A stretch of 64,000 nucleotides of DNA from Vitellaria paradoxa. Lineage: Eukaryota > Streptophyta > Magnoliopsida > Ericales > Sapotaceae. A program made the translations under genes and the position numbers. The notes under the pieces are model-generated. The model did not search any database, was not told the origin of the DNA, and saw only the letters and a program-made list of their open reading frames with translations. Within the stretch, counting starts at the first letter, position 1, and each line of letters opens with the position of its first letter. Positions 24,503-36,967 of this stretch are shown piece after piece. The stretch spans positions 16,291,894 through 16,355,893 of the forward strand of contig CM034240.1 in the NCBI GenBank assembly GCA_019916065.1, in the 5' to 3' direction.

Positions 24503-24712
24503 CTCCCTCCGTATTTTTGTTTTGGATTGGGGTCAAATACAGATATTCGAGGGAAACGTTCATTTTTGAAGGACTTCTTCTTCTGTTATCCATCTGTCTA
24601 CAGTGAATGTTCTCTCTCCTCTTTATTCTCCATTATATTTTTTTTATAAAATTTTAAATTATTTTTAAAATTCCTTCATTCCTCCTTACCTTTATTTTTT
24701 TTTTTTTTACCT

Positions 24713-25012
24713 AGAGTCTGCTTGGGAAGAGTACAGTAGTAATTAAACTTTCTTATCCTCTTATATTTTAATCTTCTTTTAAACTTTCAAGGGTAAAAAT
24801 GTCAACTTAACAAAATCAAATTAGCTACCTAAAAAAAGTCACTTTTTTTTTCTTCCCAAACACAAAATTAGCTAACTTTTTTTAGCTTGCTACTAGCCAT
24901 TAGCCACTTTTTTTTCTTCCCAAACACAAAATTAACTAACTTTTTTATTAACTAACTAGTAGCCATTAGCCATTAGCCAAGGCTAATTCTTTCCAAACGA
25001 AGCCTAATTAAT
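24713..25012. mobile_element. MITE-like element family C
   Basis: The left end GTCTGCTTGGGAAGAG and the right end CTTTCCAAACGAAGCC form imperfect inverted repeats. Inside, a ~63-bp unit (CTTCCCAAACACAAAATTA, then GCTAACTTTTTTAGC) is duplicated in tandem. A similar left end (GCGTTTGGGAAGAATAG) occurs near 53850. Confidence 0.5.
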
Positions 25013-25019
25013 CCTAACT

Positions 25020-25910
25020 TAGTACCGTTTTTTTTTTATTTTTTCTATTTATATTTTTAAAATTTTTATAAATAAAAAATAAAAAAATGTTTGTTAAATC
25101 TATTTTGTTTCCAAAAAATAAAAATTTAAACAGAAAAACTAAATAATAAAAAAGTATTTTCACTTTATTTTTTTGGTTACAAACATTTTGTCAATTTTAA
25201 CACTTTGTTTATTTTTATTGCATTATATTAAAATATATTATTATAATTAAATATTTTACTAAATTAAAATTATTTTTAATAAATAATATATTTAAATTAA
25301 ATTAATTATCTAAACTAATATGTAATATATTTTTTAATTTATTTTTATAAAATAATTAAATTAATATGAAATATATATTATTCAATTATTTTTAATAAAT
25401 AATAAAATAAAATTAATAACATTAAATTAATTATTAAATTAAATAATTTAATATTAAATATATTTTATTAAATTATTTTTAATAAATATCATAATCAAAT
25501 TAATAATTTCATTTAATTTAATAATTATTTTAATTTAGTTCATTTATTTAATATGAAATATATTTTATTCAATTGTTTTAATAAATAATATAATTAAATT
25601 ATAATTTCATATATTTTATAATTATTAAAAAATCATTTTTAATAAATAATTTAATTGATAAATTTAATTTAATCAATTAAATTATATAAATAGGAAATAT
25701 ATTTTATTAAATTCAATTAATTTTTAAAAACTAATAAAATTAAATGTTTTATAAAAATAAAAAATAATAACTATAATTAAAATTAAATTTTTAAACACAG
25801 TTTCAATTTTTATTTCAGAAAAAAATGATAACAGAAAACAAAAAGTAAAAAATATAAATAGATAAATATAAACAGAAAAACAATAATGTTACCAATGGCC
25901 CCTTATAAAT
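25020..25910 (-). mobile_element. Long AT-rich element family D, copy D2
   Basis: This is the reverse complement of 4608-5712. It shares AAATCTATTTTGTTTCC, ATTTAAACAGAAAAA and ACATTTTGTCAATTTTAACA near the left, and AGTAAAAAATATAAATAGA to TTACCAATGGCCCCTTA at the right. It carries one, not two, copies of the terminal ~130-bp unit found in D1. It is non-coding. Confidence 0.55.
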
Positions 25911-27490
25911 TCAATATACTTGCAAAATTTAAATATTTTAAATACATTAGCAATTAAATTAAAAAATTAAATAAAATTAAAATGTAAATAAAAATATTTA
26001 AATAATAATTAGGTTTGAGAGTAGTTATTTTTTTAAATTCTAATTTTAAATTTAAATAGATCTTATTAATTATATTTTTTATTTTATAAAGGACATATGA
26101 TTGATATTTTTTATTTAAGTTATTTTTATAAAATCAATCAATAAATTATAATCAAGTCTTAAAATGCACTCTCTATATTAACTATTGTACTTTTCTTAGT
26201 TTTACAATCTTAGGAATGATTTTTTTTTCTAAATTCTAATATAAATTTTACAATCTGATTTTTTCCAAAATTCTAATTTAAATTTAAATCGATCAAGTTG
26301 ATCATATTTTTTTTTATAAATCACAACGTATGATTAATAATAATAATTTAAATTTAAATTATTTTTATAAAACCAAACAGTACATGATCACAACTATATA
26401 TATACATATATATTGTTAGTACAGCCACTAGAGTTGTTTAATGTAATGTTAATTAATGTAGAGTAAATTAATAGATTTCTAAAATAAACTCTCTTGTCTA
26501 TAGATTTTGTAAAATTTACATATTTTAAATATATTTAAAATTAAATTTTAAAATACAAAAAAAGTTAAATTATAATTAAGATTTAAAGATGACTGAACAT
26601 TAAATAAATTTAACAAAAATTTTAACTATTCTCATGATAACAACTATTAGTATATTTTAAATTTAAAATACAAAGAAAGATGTTCACTATTAATTAGGCT
26701 TCGAAGTGTTTAAATTTAATTAGGTTAAAAAGTAAATTTTATTTTATTTTATTATCATTATTATTTTAATTTGAGGGTTAACTCAACTAGTAAAAACTTT
26801 GGCTTTACTCCTCATAACTCCCTAGTTCGAGTCTTTTCAGTGCTATTGGAGGGTTTAGGTGGTCGTTAATTCAAGATTGCAGAGATTAATTAAGGTGCCC
26901 ACAATCTGATCCGGACACTCTAAGTTACCAAAAAAAAAAAAAGGAGAGAATAAAATTTTAAAGTTCAATTTGAAAATTAAATTAGTCATGTTAACCATTA
27001 TTAATCAGCATTTGAGTTATTTTTATAAAGTACAATATATAATTAATAAAAAGAATGTTTTTATCCTGAACTATTTTTATAAAATTAGTAAAAAATTATT
27101 TTAATATAATTAAGATTAATAATATTTTTAACTCAAGATAACTTTGCAAACTGAGTCAATAAATAAAAAAATAAAAGTGTATATTAAAATTAACCAACAG
27201 TTTAAAATAAAAAAGAGATCAGGTTAATTATGTAAGTTTGTGATTTAATATATATCATAGAGCAAATTTTAATTTTTAAGATTAGGTCAGATTGAGATTT
27301 GATAAAATATAAATTTTTAGTATTTATATGAAAACCCGACTTTAATCAACTTTATAAGCTCGATTAACATTGACACAAATAAAAATAAAAATATAAAAAA
27401 TATTTCAATAACCATTTTATAAAATTATACAACTTCATTGAAATATTTTATAATAAATTTAAAAATTATATTTTGTTCATAAAAAATTTT
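25911..27490 (+). repeat. Long AT-rich repeat family E, copy E1 (interrupted by SINE)
   Basis: It shares a long series of landmarks in the same order with 40085-41215 and 54040-55455: TTAATTAGG then GAGTAGTTATTTTT; GATTAATAATAAT then TTATTTTTATAAAATCAATC; GTAAGTTTGTGATTTAATAT; GATTGAGATTT then AGTAAAATATAAA; and a TTTTATTGAAATATTTTGTAAT-like right end. There is no ORF. About 170 bp of SINE is inserted at 26772-26942. Confidence 0.6.
26772..26942 (+). mobile_element. tRNA-derived SINE nested in repeat E1
   Basis: The head GAGGGTTAACTCAACTAGTA is box-A like, and AGTTCGAGTC at 26824-26833 is box B. The body contains TTAAGGTGCCCACAATCTG and ATCCGGACACTC, ending in an A-run of 13 or so. Flanks TAAATTTTA/TAAAATTTTA look like an imperfect target duplication. 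Repeat copy E3 lacks the insert at the matching place (near 54965). Confidence 0.75.
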
Positions 27491-27753
27491 ACAATTCCAT
27501 GCATTATACCTGTCAAAACTAGTTAAATGTCAACAATTATGTTATATTTATTAGGAACCGTTCGAAATTACTTTTATTATTCAAAATTCTAATATTTTTT
27601 CTTCTCAAATTATCTCTATATGAAAGCATCGCTACAAATGATTTCTTCTCCGCAAGAGTTTGGCTTGAAATCTTGAAGGAACAGTTTGGTTATGTAAGAT
27701 TTAATACAAATCTGTATATGAATTTAAGAATATCAAAATTACACATACAATAA
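27491..27753. other. AT-rich spacer, nothing recognised
   Basis: Short spacer between repeat E1 and the Copia LTR. No gene or structured repeat was identified. Confidence 0.5.
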
Positions 27754-28166
27754 TGCGGAAGCGTACCTGTTTGTTCTATGATCCCGGAATGTGAACGGAA
27801 AAAATCTTCAAGTTCAGAAAGGAACTTGGTGGCTATAGATCTTCCTCTCTATATCCTAGATCTGTATGACGGATTTTCTATGGGGGGTATTCTATCTGTT
27901 TAAGGTAGAGAGGGGACTTAACCATATATTTATAGGGTAAACCCTAGCCTTACTGGACCCTCCCATAAAAGGCCTACAATGGGCTCCTTGAGCCCACACT
28001 AACCGTCTAACCTCATTATTTATATTAGGTGCACATAGGCTCAACAATATAGATCACAACAAAATGGGTCTTATCATGTACGTTCCCATCTTTACTTGGT
28101 TCCAACCCGTTTTTGATAAATATAAAAATTAATTAATGTATACTCAATATACAGAAAATTCCAACA
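27754..28166 (-). repeat. 3' LTR of the Copia element
   Basis: On the + strand it runs from TGCGGAAGCGTACC to AATTCCAACA, i.e. TGTTGGAATT to GCTTCCGCA on the element's strand. It aligns over its whole length with 31645-32056, with roughly thirty mismatches and one small indel counted by eye. Confidence 0.9.
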
Positions 28167-28479
28167 TTCTCCCACTTGAGCAAACATTACTTATTTTTTT
28201 TTTAATTTTGGAAAAGATTTCAAAAAATGACTCTCGGGTTAGAGACTATATGTGGCCACATTTTAAAGCCAAGTAAGATGAAAAACAACACCTAAAACAA
28301 TCCCGTCCAACAAAGATAATCAATATCAAACCAAGGCAGACATTACACTTATAATTCATGTAATACCACTCATGATTACAAATATCAACGATCTTATACA
28401 CATGGATTAAATGAGACAGTGTGGTGGAAATTAGCACTCAACATGTGATCTCATAAATATGCTAATCCATTATTAATCC

Positions 28480-28765
28480 AATTCTCTTTAGATATGCTCA
28501 TCAAACAAGCAAAAGAATTTTCTCAATTATCTTTAGATATGCTTATCAAATAAGCAAGAGAATTTTAATGTTTCAAATAGAAACCAATATGTATTGCACA
28601 AATATCACAAAAGTAAAGCAAGACACATCTCAAAATATTTACCAAACAATTCTCCTTCAATGTGCTTATTAAACAAGCAAGAGAATTCTAAGGTTTTAAA
28701 TGAAAACCAACGTGCCTTGCATAAATATCACAAAAATAAAGCAAGACACATCCCAAAAATGTTTA
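28480..28765. repeat. Imperfect ~135-bp tandem repeat inside the Copia element
   Basis: TTAGATATGCTTATCAAA then TAAGCAAGAGAATT, and later AAATATCACAAAAGTAAAGC then AAGACACATC, are each repeated in variant form. They give about two to three tandem units between the RNase H region and the 3' LTR. Confidence 0.6.
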
Positions 28766-29223
28766 AGCAACAACAAACTTAAAACTTCCAAAATATATAA
28801 TTCATGAATATATATTCATGCATTAATATTATCAAATAAATCATAAATGATAACCTTTAATTGATTTATAGCAATGAGAAATCAAATATCTCAATATGAA
28901 TACAAATATCTGCTACATAATATAAAGAAAACAACTCCCACTAACCAAGTGCATCAAAAGACCCAATAATACCTATGTTAGAAACATGGTTATTAAAAAT
29001 AAGTCTAAATCCCTTGGTTAAGGAGTCCGCCATCATCTGTTATCAATATGACGATGTCACATTTCTTTATTAAATCTTTAATAGATAAATATTTGATCTC
29101 TATATACTTAGAACCACTTAAAGATTTGTTGTTTTTGAAAAAGAAAATATCTGCATTATTATCATAGAAAATCTTTAGTGGTCCAGCTATTAAATCAATC
29201 GCCTTAAGTTATGAAATAAAGTT

Positions 29224-29544
29224 TCACAACCAAATAACATGAATTAGAGCCCTAAAACAAGATATGAACTCAACATAGATGGTGGAAGATATTATAGAAG
29301 TTTGCTTGACACTCTTCCATGAAATAGCTCTCCTGGCTAACATAAAAATATATGCTGAAATAAAATTTATGCCATTCACATATTCAGCAAAATCTAAATC
29401 TAAACAATCAATAACTTCAAGATTATTAACTTTTCCATAAACAAACATGTAATCTTTAGTTATTTGTAAATGTCTCATAATTTTATTTACAACTATCCAA
29501 TAATCTATTCTTGGATTCAAGAGATACCTCCTAAGAACACCCAC
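29224..29544 (-). pseudogene. Copia RNase H fragment
   Basis: A 106-codon open frame matches the Copia RNase H region: NPRIDYWIVVNKIMRHLQ, TKDYMFVYGKVNNLEVID, LDLDFAEYVN and RRAISWKSVKQTSIISST. In the family, RNase H removes template RNA during reverse transcription. Several usual residues are altered (for example DSDYAG is LDFAEY), so it is unlikely to be functional. Confidence 0.85.
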
Positions 29545-31644
29545 AAAAAATTATATCCAACCGAGTACATACTTGTGCATACATGAAATTAGAAACTGCA
29601 CTAGTAAAATGTATATCATGCATGGATTTCACCTCAAAGTCATTCTTGAGACTCTGATTCTTATTAAATTTGTCACCCTTGATAACAAGAATATCACCAA
29701 GTTTATAATTCTACATATTAAATCTCTCAACTATGTGATTGATATACATTTTCCAAGAAAACCCAGCATATCACGAAATCTATTATGAATGATCTTAATT
29801 CCCAAACACATGAGACTTCTCCTAAATCTTTCATATCAATAGTATTAGGCTATAGTGGCTTAGTATCTCTCAAGAGACCCAAATTAGTACTAGCAAGAAA
29901 GGTATCATCACATAAAGAATAAGGAAAACAAATTTCCTCCCACTAACCTAGGGTATATGCGTTGGCCAACCTTATTTTCCTAAAACTTATAGAAGAGACA
30001 ATCTCATCTTTAAGCAAAATTAGCACGAGACTTGTTTCAACCCATAAATAAATTTTATCAATTTACACACCATATGCTTCTTACTGCTTAGGTTGCACCA
30101 AATAAATTTCCTAATTTAGGTCACTATTCAAAAATATTGACACCCATCTAATGAAACTCTAAATCATAATGAACCACTAGAACCATGATGATTCTAAATG
30201 AATCCTTAGATGAAACTAGAAAAAAAAAAAAAAAACGAAAAAAAAATCTCATTAAAGCTTATGTCCATTTGTAGCTAATAGACGTTTAGCCAGCTAAAAG
30301 GTTAACCAGCTACCATACAGTATTGTGTGCCATTGATGGTATCTTATCGTAATAACATCCACCCAAAAATTATATATGGACTCAAAATAACACCAGCATA
30401 AGTCATTAGATCAACCATATGATCTACATCATAATCATTTTTACCGAGATACATAAGTAACTCATTTTGACGAATTTCCTCACAGATATCTATAGAATGA
30501 AATCAAGAGCACCAATAGAAATAAGACTAAGTCCAACAAGATCATGAGCATTAATAGGAATAGTATCATAAATCCCCAACTACTTATAATCATCACCGTC
30601 ACATGTGTAAACAAAATAAAGGTCTAGATTTTGGACAACGAAATAGGCATCACCACATTGCTCCTATCTTCATCAATCTATTATGAAAAGTCTAAATTAG
30701 TTGTATTGAGCTTAAAAAAATATATAGTAGATTGAGACTCAAAAAAAATCTCATACTAAGTGTAGGATAGTAGAACTTGTACCCCTTAGAATGAGTTAGA
30801 TACCTATGAAGAAACAATTAGTAGTTTTAGGGTCATTTTTCCTTTAGAAATGTTATATATATTAACCTCTGTGTGACCCCAAACACGAAGATGGTTAAAA
30901 CTATCATTTATAAGTCTTTGAATTTTCTCTTTAGAAATATAACCTAATCTTTTATGCCATAAAAATTATCTTAAACTTTTGGTCTCTTGGACATACTATT
31001 ATCATCATGAAAAAAAAAATACTCAAAATTTGCACTAGATTTATATAAAATAGACCTTATGTAAAACACCATGCTCAATAATTTGAAGATTCTAAAATAA
31101 TAATTAGCAATTAAATACAAAAAATGCTTTAAACTTAATTAAGCATAAACTATAAGGGATGACTCGATGCATCGTTGCCGTCTCCCCTTTGGGTAGAGAG
31201 TGCAATATGTTATGAGGTCCCTTCAGTAAACTACCAATTAGAATACCCAGATTTGAAAAGTTAATCTCCTTTGAGCAGAAAGACCCTTCTCACCCAAATA
31301 TTCTCTGATCAGTCACTAAATTTTAACCGTGTCATTAATACATACAACAACCCCCTTTGGGTAGATTATTATATGTACTAATACAATGGCTAGTCATATA
31401 TAAATATGCAAGAAATATCAAGAATCAACGAGTATACCCCTTTAGGCAGTAACGCTAATATCAACTTGACATCTCTTACCATGACATAATCATAATTAAG
31501 TTGTCTATGATTGTAATTATTATTTTATGCTCAAAAAAAATTATGTGCTTAAAAAAATGAGAAAAAATATATAAACAAGCACTTTGGGGCCATTACATAA
31601 CTCAATTAAAAAGTTTAATATTGTGCAATTAAAACCAGTGAGAG

Positions 31645-32056
31645 TGCGGAAGCGTACCTATTTGTTCCATGATCCCGGAATGTGAACGGAAAAAATCTTC
31701 AAGTTCAAAAAGGAACTTGGTGGCTATGGATCTTCCTCTCTATATCTTAGGTCTGTATAACAAATTTTCTATGGGGCGTATTCTGTCTGTCTAGAGTAGA
31801 GAGGGGACCTAACCATATATTTATAGGGTAAACCTAAGCCTCACTGGGGCTCCCATAAAAGGTCTACAGCGGGCTCCTTAGGCCCACACTAACCGTCTAA
31901 CCTCATTATTTATATTAAGTGCACATAGGCCCAACAATACAGATCACAACAAAATGGGCCTTATCATGTACGTTCCCATCTTTACTTGGTTCCGACCCGT
32001 TTTTGATAAATATAAAAATTAATTAATGTATGCTCAATATACAGAAAATTCCAACA
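31645..32056 (-). repeat. 5' LTR of the Copia element
   Basis: It has the same termini and length as the 3' LTR. On the - strand it is followed by CTCTCACTGGTTTTAATTGC, where a primer-binding site would be expected. I do not recognise a standard initiator-Met match there. Confidence 0.9.
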
Positions 32057-32178
32057 GGTTATAGTTAGGATAATGCAAGTTAATGTGAATTCACTTAAAA
32101 AATAATAATTAAAAAATTATTATGTTAAATTATAATTAAATTGAATTAAAAAAATAACTAGTTAGTTATATGGTTCCA

Positions 32179-32318
32179 TTTGGAGTTTCAAATTTTTTCA
32201 AAAAAAATTCTAAAAAATTTTAAAAATTTTTAACTTTCTTCAATCAAATTTTACATGTCACTTTTACATCACTTTAACACCAATTATCAATTTTTTTGAA
32301 CTTATTTAAAACTCCAAA
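32179..32318 (+). mobile_element. MITE family A, diverged copy A3
   Basis: Perfect 10-bp inverted ends TTTGGAGTTT and AAACTCCAAA surround a family A-like core (AACTTTCTTCAATCAAATTT then TACATGTCACTTTTACATCA). Confidence 0.5.
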
Positions 32319-34130
32319 TTAATGCCTCTCCAATTGGCCCTAACATCCTAATGTGGTTTTCTATATAATTTGTTATTAAATAAAAAATATTTAAAATATT
32401 ATCTTATCTTGTTTTCTTTGTAGAATGTTTGTTTGTTTGTTTGCGTTTTTTTTTTTTTTTTTTTTTTTTTTGGTGACAACAAATTTATTAGAAGTTCATT
32501 TTAAAATTGAATGAATTGTTTTCATATCAATATTGTTATCTTAAATTAAAATAACATTATCAAATAAATAATTAACACTTTCATCTTATCTGAATAATAA
32601 GTATAATGTAAACCACTTATATTATCTCCCTAAAGACCATAAAAAGTATAATATAAACAACTCGTTATGCATAATTTGATACTCATAATTAATTTTTTTT
32701 TAGAAAAATATTTTTTTTGTATGAATGTGATAGTTAAAAATATAAATTTACCTTGCAAGAACCACCTAGTAATACTTTTTCTTATGATTTATTTATTTAT
32801 TTCAAACTCATGAATTTTATAAGTATTACAGGAGATGTTTTATAGTAAAAAAGCTTTGTTACCGTGTTACATATTAATTTTTTATTTATTTTAAACTCTT
32901 GGATTGGAATTATTTATGGGGAGTATAACAACAATTTCAAATATTAAAAATAGAATGATAAGATTACTTATTGAAGAAAAAAAAAACTTGATAAGTCCAG
33001 AAAAAATTGAACAACTGCTGCAAAGTTATTATAAGAGATTACTTGTGATTATTATCCGTTGGGACCCGACAAATTTTAAAAACAGTTTAATTTTTGAGAA
33101 ATTTTCAAACCATTTCGGGATTTATTTTGTAGATTAGACGATTGTAAATTGTCTAATAATAATGACCGAGTAGACCAGGAGTAAAACATTTTGGGTAGAT
33201 TAGGGTAAAACATCCTTTTTAAAGCACTAATGGCGGTTAATAATGATATAAAGCCAATCAAAGTAGTCCTTGTCTATTATTTTTATTTTATTTTTTTAGG
33301 AATGATAATGGGTAAGTTCAAAATTGGATATTGTATTTATTATTCGTGAAATCGTTAAATAAAAAAATTCAAATTAAGCACTTGCTCAACAGATATTTTG
33401 GCTATGATCCTTAATTCATTGGGTAATTAGATATCCATTGAATAGTTGTAGGGGATTTTGCAGCGTAGGTGAGATGTAGATATGGTCATAATTTAATAAA
33501 AATTTATTAATTTTGCCAAACATCATTTATTAATTCAGCTAAGTTTATCTTAATTAAATCGTGACCCTCCATCTCTGCACTTCAACCCTTAATCTCTCGG
33601 ATAATTGGGTACCTATAACCTTCAAATATGAGTGAGATTGGATATTTGATAATTTCAAAGGTAATCTAGTAATTTAGATGTGCAATCTAATAATAGTAGT
33701 TGAGTTTATTTAATAAATAGATAATTAATAGATAATTGATATGATAATTGGGATAATAATTGAATAATCCCCGTCATATACCTTATAACGGAGATAATAG
33801 GAGGTGTTGACTAATACTTATCAAGTATATTATACATATTAGTATCTCCTAATTATCTGTTTACTACACATAAAATTTGAAAGTTCATGCGCTTGTCAAA
33901 TTGGAGTAAGAATGATTAAAATTGTCAACCCTACGTTCCTTTTCTTAATATAATAAGAATATATATATATATATATATATACTTTTTGCGTCTTCTGATG
34001 TTGTGGCCGTTCCTTTCTTGGGTTCCAACGGCCTACATACAGATTCATGGTTGATGCAAGAAGCCAAATCCCAACTCCATTCTGCTCTTCTACATACCAT
34101 TTATTTGTTCTGATAATTGGGAAGTTCCGG

Positions 34131-34169
<39 letters not shown>

Positions 34170-35915
34170 CTTCGCACAGAAGATCGATAATAATTAAGTA
34201 ACCAGTTGTTTTTCGCCTTATTTTCTTTTTTTTTTTTATTTAACAAAAAGAGAAGGGTTAAAATTCTATAAAAACAGAAAATGGTAGAATAAATTAGGGC
34301 CATTCTTTCAGCACAATACAATAACAAGGATGGCATTTGAAAGTGATTTGATGCTAATTAGAAAACGTTTTATGTTACAGGAATCTGGTAGTTTTTTTTT
34401 TTTTTCTTTTATTCTATTTTTACTGTGTTATTTCTCAGTTGTTTCCATTTGAATTAATTCAATTACTAGGGATACTTTAAAATAGAATGATTTCATTACC
34501 ATGATATTAACTAGTTAAAACTAGTCTGTATATATATAAAAAAAAATCATAAGTTACAACGGGATTTTAAAATTTTATTTTAATTTTACGAATTTGAAGT
34601 TGAGTTTAACTGTTTAAATTCACGTGAGATTTTATCTGACTATCAATATTAAAATATTTTCATTTATCTGACAATGTTTATAAGAATCTGGAAATTAAAA
34701 ATGTAACTTCAACTTTTAAAGTTGTATTTCAATTTTAGGAAATCTCAATCTCACATATGCTTGGATAACAGTAATTAATTTTTCAATTACTTAAAGATTA
34801 ATTTGGATCATCCTTGTATAGCCGATTTACTCCATGTAGCACAACTGGAAAATATTCTAATTGTCTTTAACATATTAAATTAGTTGCCCCTTCTTGATTC
34901 TAAATGTTATACATACAAAATTAATATTCCACGTCTTGAGTGGTAAATGGATCAAAATTTTCATGAAAACTGTTCTTATTAGTTTAATTTGTAGATCCAT
35001 GGACCTGTGTTTGATCAAATGCATGTTTTTAAAAATATAAAAGAACCATTTCCAACGACTTATTTTCAAATAATAAGTATTAAAATTTATATTTTTTATA
35101 AATAATTTACAGTTGCTATATCACTTTTTTAGTTGGATTTAGAGATGTTGACATCATGTTCGTTGTCAGCTTGAGAACAATAGTGTTCGAACTGTTAAAT
35201 TAAAATTTAGTAATTCAAATGCATTCATACTTTCTTTTAAATTCAATCTCGGCTTTCCAAATCTTTTTAGTTAATTAGCTTTTTTGAATTGAATTTGAAC
35301 TACTATTGAAATTCCATGTGGAGACAAAATTAAATACCAAATCGGTATTACTTGGTTTTGCTATAAAAATTGCCAGGTCATTCCCGTCACTTGGTGCTAG
35401 TAATAATTCTGGTAGTGATAGAGAATATTGACATTGTCCATTCAAATATTTGCTTGCTAAACCTTTATGCCTTTATTGGTGAAGTAAAATTTACCTCCAA
35501 CAATTGTTATTTTCACTAACTTTTTACCTAGCTAGGATTAAACTACACCATTGTACGTTTTGATGTCTAGGTTAAAGCAGCAAACAACCAGAAGATAATG
35601 TAATGGTTAACTTGGAAAAAAACCCTACAATAATGGATAAAATTTTCTTTTGAATTTTATTCAAAATCATTTTGGAGATTGAGTCCCCCCCGCCAATAAT
35701 TAAAGGCATGAAAGGTTAATTGGTCGTAACTTGCAATATAAAGTTTGTCAGGTGAAATTACCAATATTCAGTTTTCTAAATGGTGAGTATTCGTCAAAAT
35801 AGAGATTATTAGAGTTATGACTCATATTGACTCACGAAAACACATAAAAAGTTAAAGGTTAAAGAGTTATGATTTTTTTTTCTTTCTATGGGTTAGAGAG
35901 AGTGGAAAACAAATG
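32319..35915. other. AT-rich intergenic DNA with simple repeats
   Basis: No recognisable gene. It contains a T-run of more than 30 at about 32439-32471 and (AT)n tracts at 33959-33980 and 34133-34162. An open frame of 146 codons on the - strand (33896-34336) exists only because it crosses the AT microsatellites. Confidence 0.6.
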
Positions 35916-35930
35916 CATGTCATGCAACTT

Positions 35931-36194
35931 TCTGGGGTCGGAGAGAAGCCCGCAGCCCCTACCCATAGGTGCGCACTGGGTGAAGTCCGCCCCGTGACCC
36001 TAGCCGGCAAAGAACCACGAGGAGGTAAACTAGCCTAGGCAAGCCCTGACTGACCGGCTCAACCGAGAAGGCTGTTAGATGACCCTCCACAATTAGAAGA
36101 AGGACTGCCCTCAAGAGGAGTCGAACCCGGGACTTATTGGTCCCAGGCCCTTCAGCCCGCCATCTGAACCAACTCGACTACCCCTTTCGGGACA
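35931..36194 (-). mobile_element. tRNA-derived SINE with ~15-bp target duplication
   Basis: It is GC-rich against an AT-rich background. On the - strand the head reads GGGGTAGTCGAGTTGGTTCA (box A) with GGGTTCGACTCC (box B). A ~190-bp body follows, containing GGTTGAGCCGGTCAGTCAGG and GTGCGCACCTATGGGTAGG. The target duplication CATGTCATGCAACTT (35916-35930) matches CATGTCATACAACCTT (36195-36210) with two differences. There is no poly(A), and the 3' end is not clearly simple-sequence. Confidence 0.85.
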
Positions 36195-36767
36195 CATGTC
36201 ATACAACCTTGATCCAACTTAAAGTAGATATAATACACGGAGAAGGGTGGATTTGAGAAGTAGTTTCAAATTAGTGAATTTGAAAAAGCTCAAATTAATA
36301 ACCTTTGAAAAATAAATTTAAAATATTAATAATTGAATTTCTCTTGAGTTTTCTCACTGTATGTATATATTATTTTTGCTACCTTTGTACACAATATCGT
36401 ACGTAACTCTGCTCACAAATTTAATTTGTATCTTTTTCATAGTGTTCAATGAAGGTAATAAGCTAAACGACGTAACAAAGAAAAAAAAAAAAATTTGGGT
36501 GATCGTACCGTCACTTTCGAAAGATTTCTTCTCAACACATTTGTTAAACGGAGATTTACCATTCGCAGCCCTTTATTTGGTTTGCGTGAGCTACTCGAAA
36601 GTCGAGAATAGACAACTTTTTTTTTACTTTAAGAGAGTGAGAGAGAAAAAGAGAGAGAGATATTGGTTGTATGCATGTTCGAGTTTTAATAGTCTATTTC
36701 AAGTTATCTCTAGCCTTAGTTGTCTAAATAATAATATAAATGTAACTGGATAAATTCATATAAATTA

Positions 36768-36895
36768 AGACTCCGTTTAGTTTGTTATAAAAATCTAAAA
36801 TTCTCTAAAAAAATTTAAAAATTATTTATTTTTTATCTTATTGAACAAATTACGAAATCACAACTTATCTCACTTTTATCACTCATAAACATTCC
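36768..36895 (+). mobile_element. MITE family B, copy B5
   Basis: It starts CTCCGTTTAGTTTG. The core TTATTTATTTTTTATCTTAT then TGAACAAATTACGAAATCAC is in B2/B3 orientation, and the right end is CACTCATAAACATTCC. Confidence 0.5.
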
Positions 36896-36967
36896 CTAAA
36901 AAAGAGCGCAATCGAAACGATTCTGTATTCAGCATGATTATATATATGCACATATACTAAATATAGG

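Larger units (their letters stand above)
27754..32056 (-). mobile_element. Decayed Copia LTR retrotransposon
   Basis: Two LTRs (27754-28166 and 31645-32056) flank ~3.5 kb read on the - strand. Recognisable pol pieces, in Copia order: a pre-integrase block LWHKRLGYISKEKIQRLIND near 30900-30970, which jumps straight to a post-integrase VWG motif; RT block KLIKFIYGLKQVSR near 30040; and RNase H at 29544-29224 (PRIDYWIVVNKIMRHLQITK, KDYMFVYGKVNNLEVIDC, then AISWKSVKQTSI). A purine tract (CTCAAGTGGGAGAA) abuts the 3' LTR at 28167. Frames are broken and most of integrase is missing, so it cannot be autonomous. A clean 5-bp target duplication was not found. Confidence 0.9.

Noticed and set aside
27685..27753. 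LTR starting at 27694 with GGTTA as target duplication
   Set aside because: GGTTA does occur next to both ends, but the two LTR copies stop aligning at TGCGG (27754/31645), so the longer LTR is not supported.
28480..28765. CRISPR-like repeat array
   Set aside because: Repeats are long, few, imperfect and lie inside a plant Copia element; no cas genes exist in this eukaryotic window.
33896..34336. 146-codon open frame on the - strand
   Set aside because: It is held open by AT microsatellites that translate as YIYIYI; no domain is recognisable and the composition is AT-biased.
35931..36194. tRNA gene cluster
   Set aside because: Only one A/B-box head is present with a long non-tRNA body and a target duplication, so it is a SINE.
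36361..36753. 130-codon open frame on the + strand
   Set aside because: It bridges an A-run and low-complexity DNA, and I recognise no protein family or splice context.
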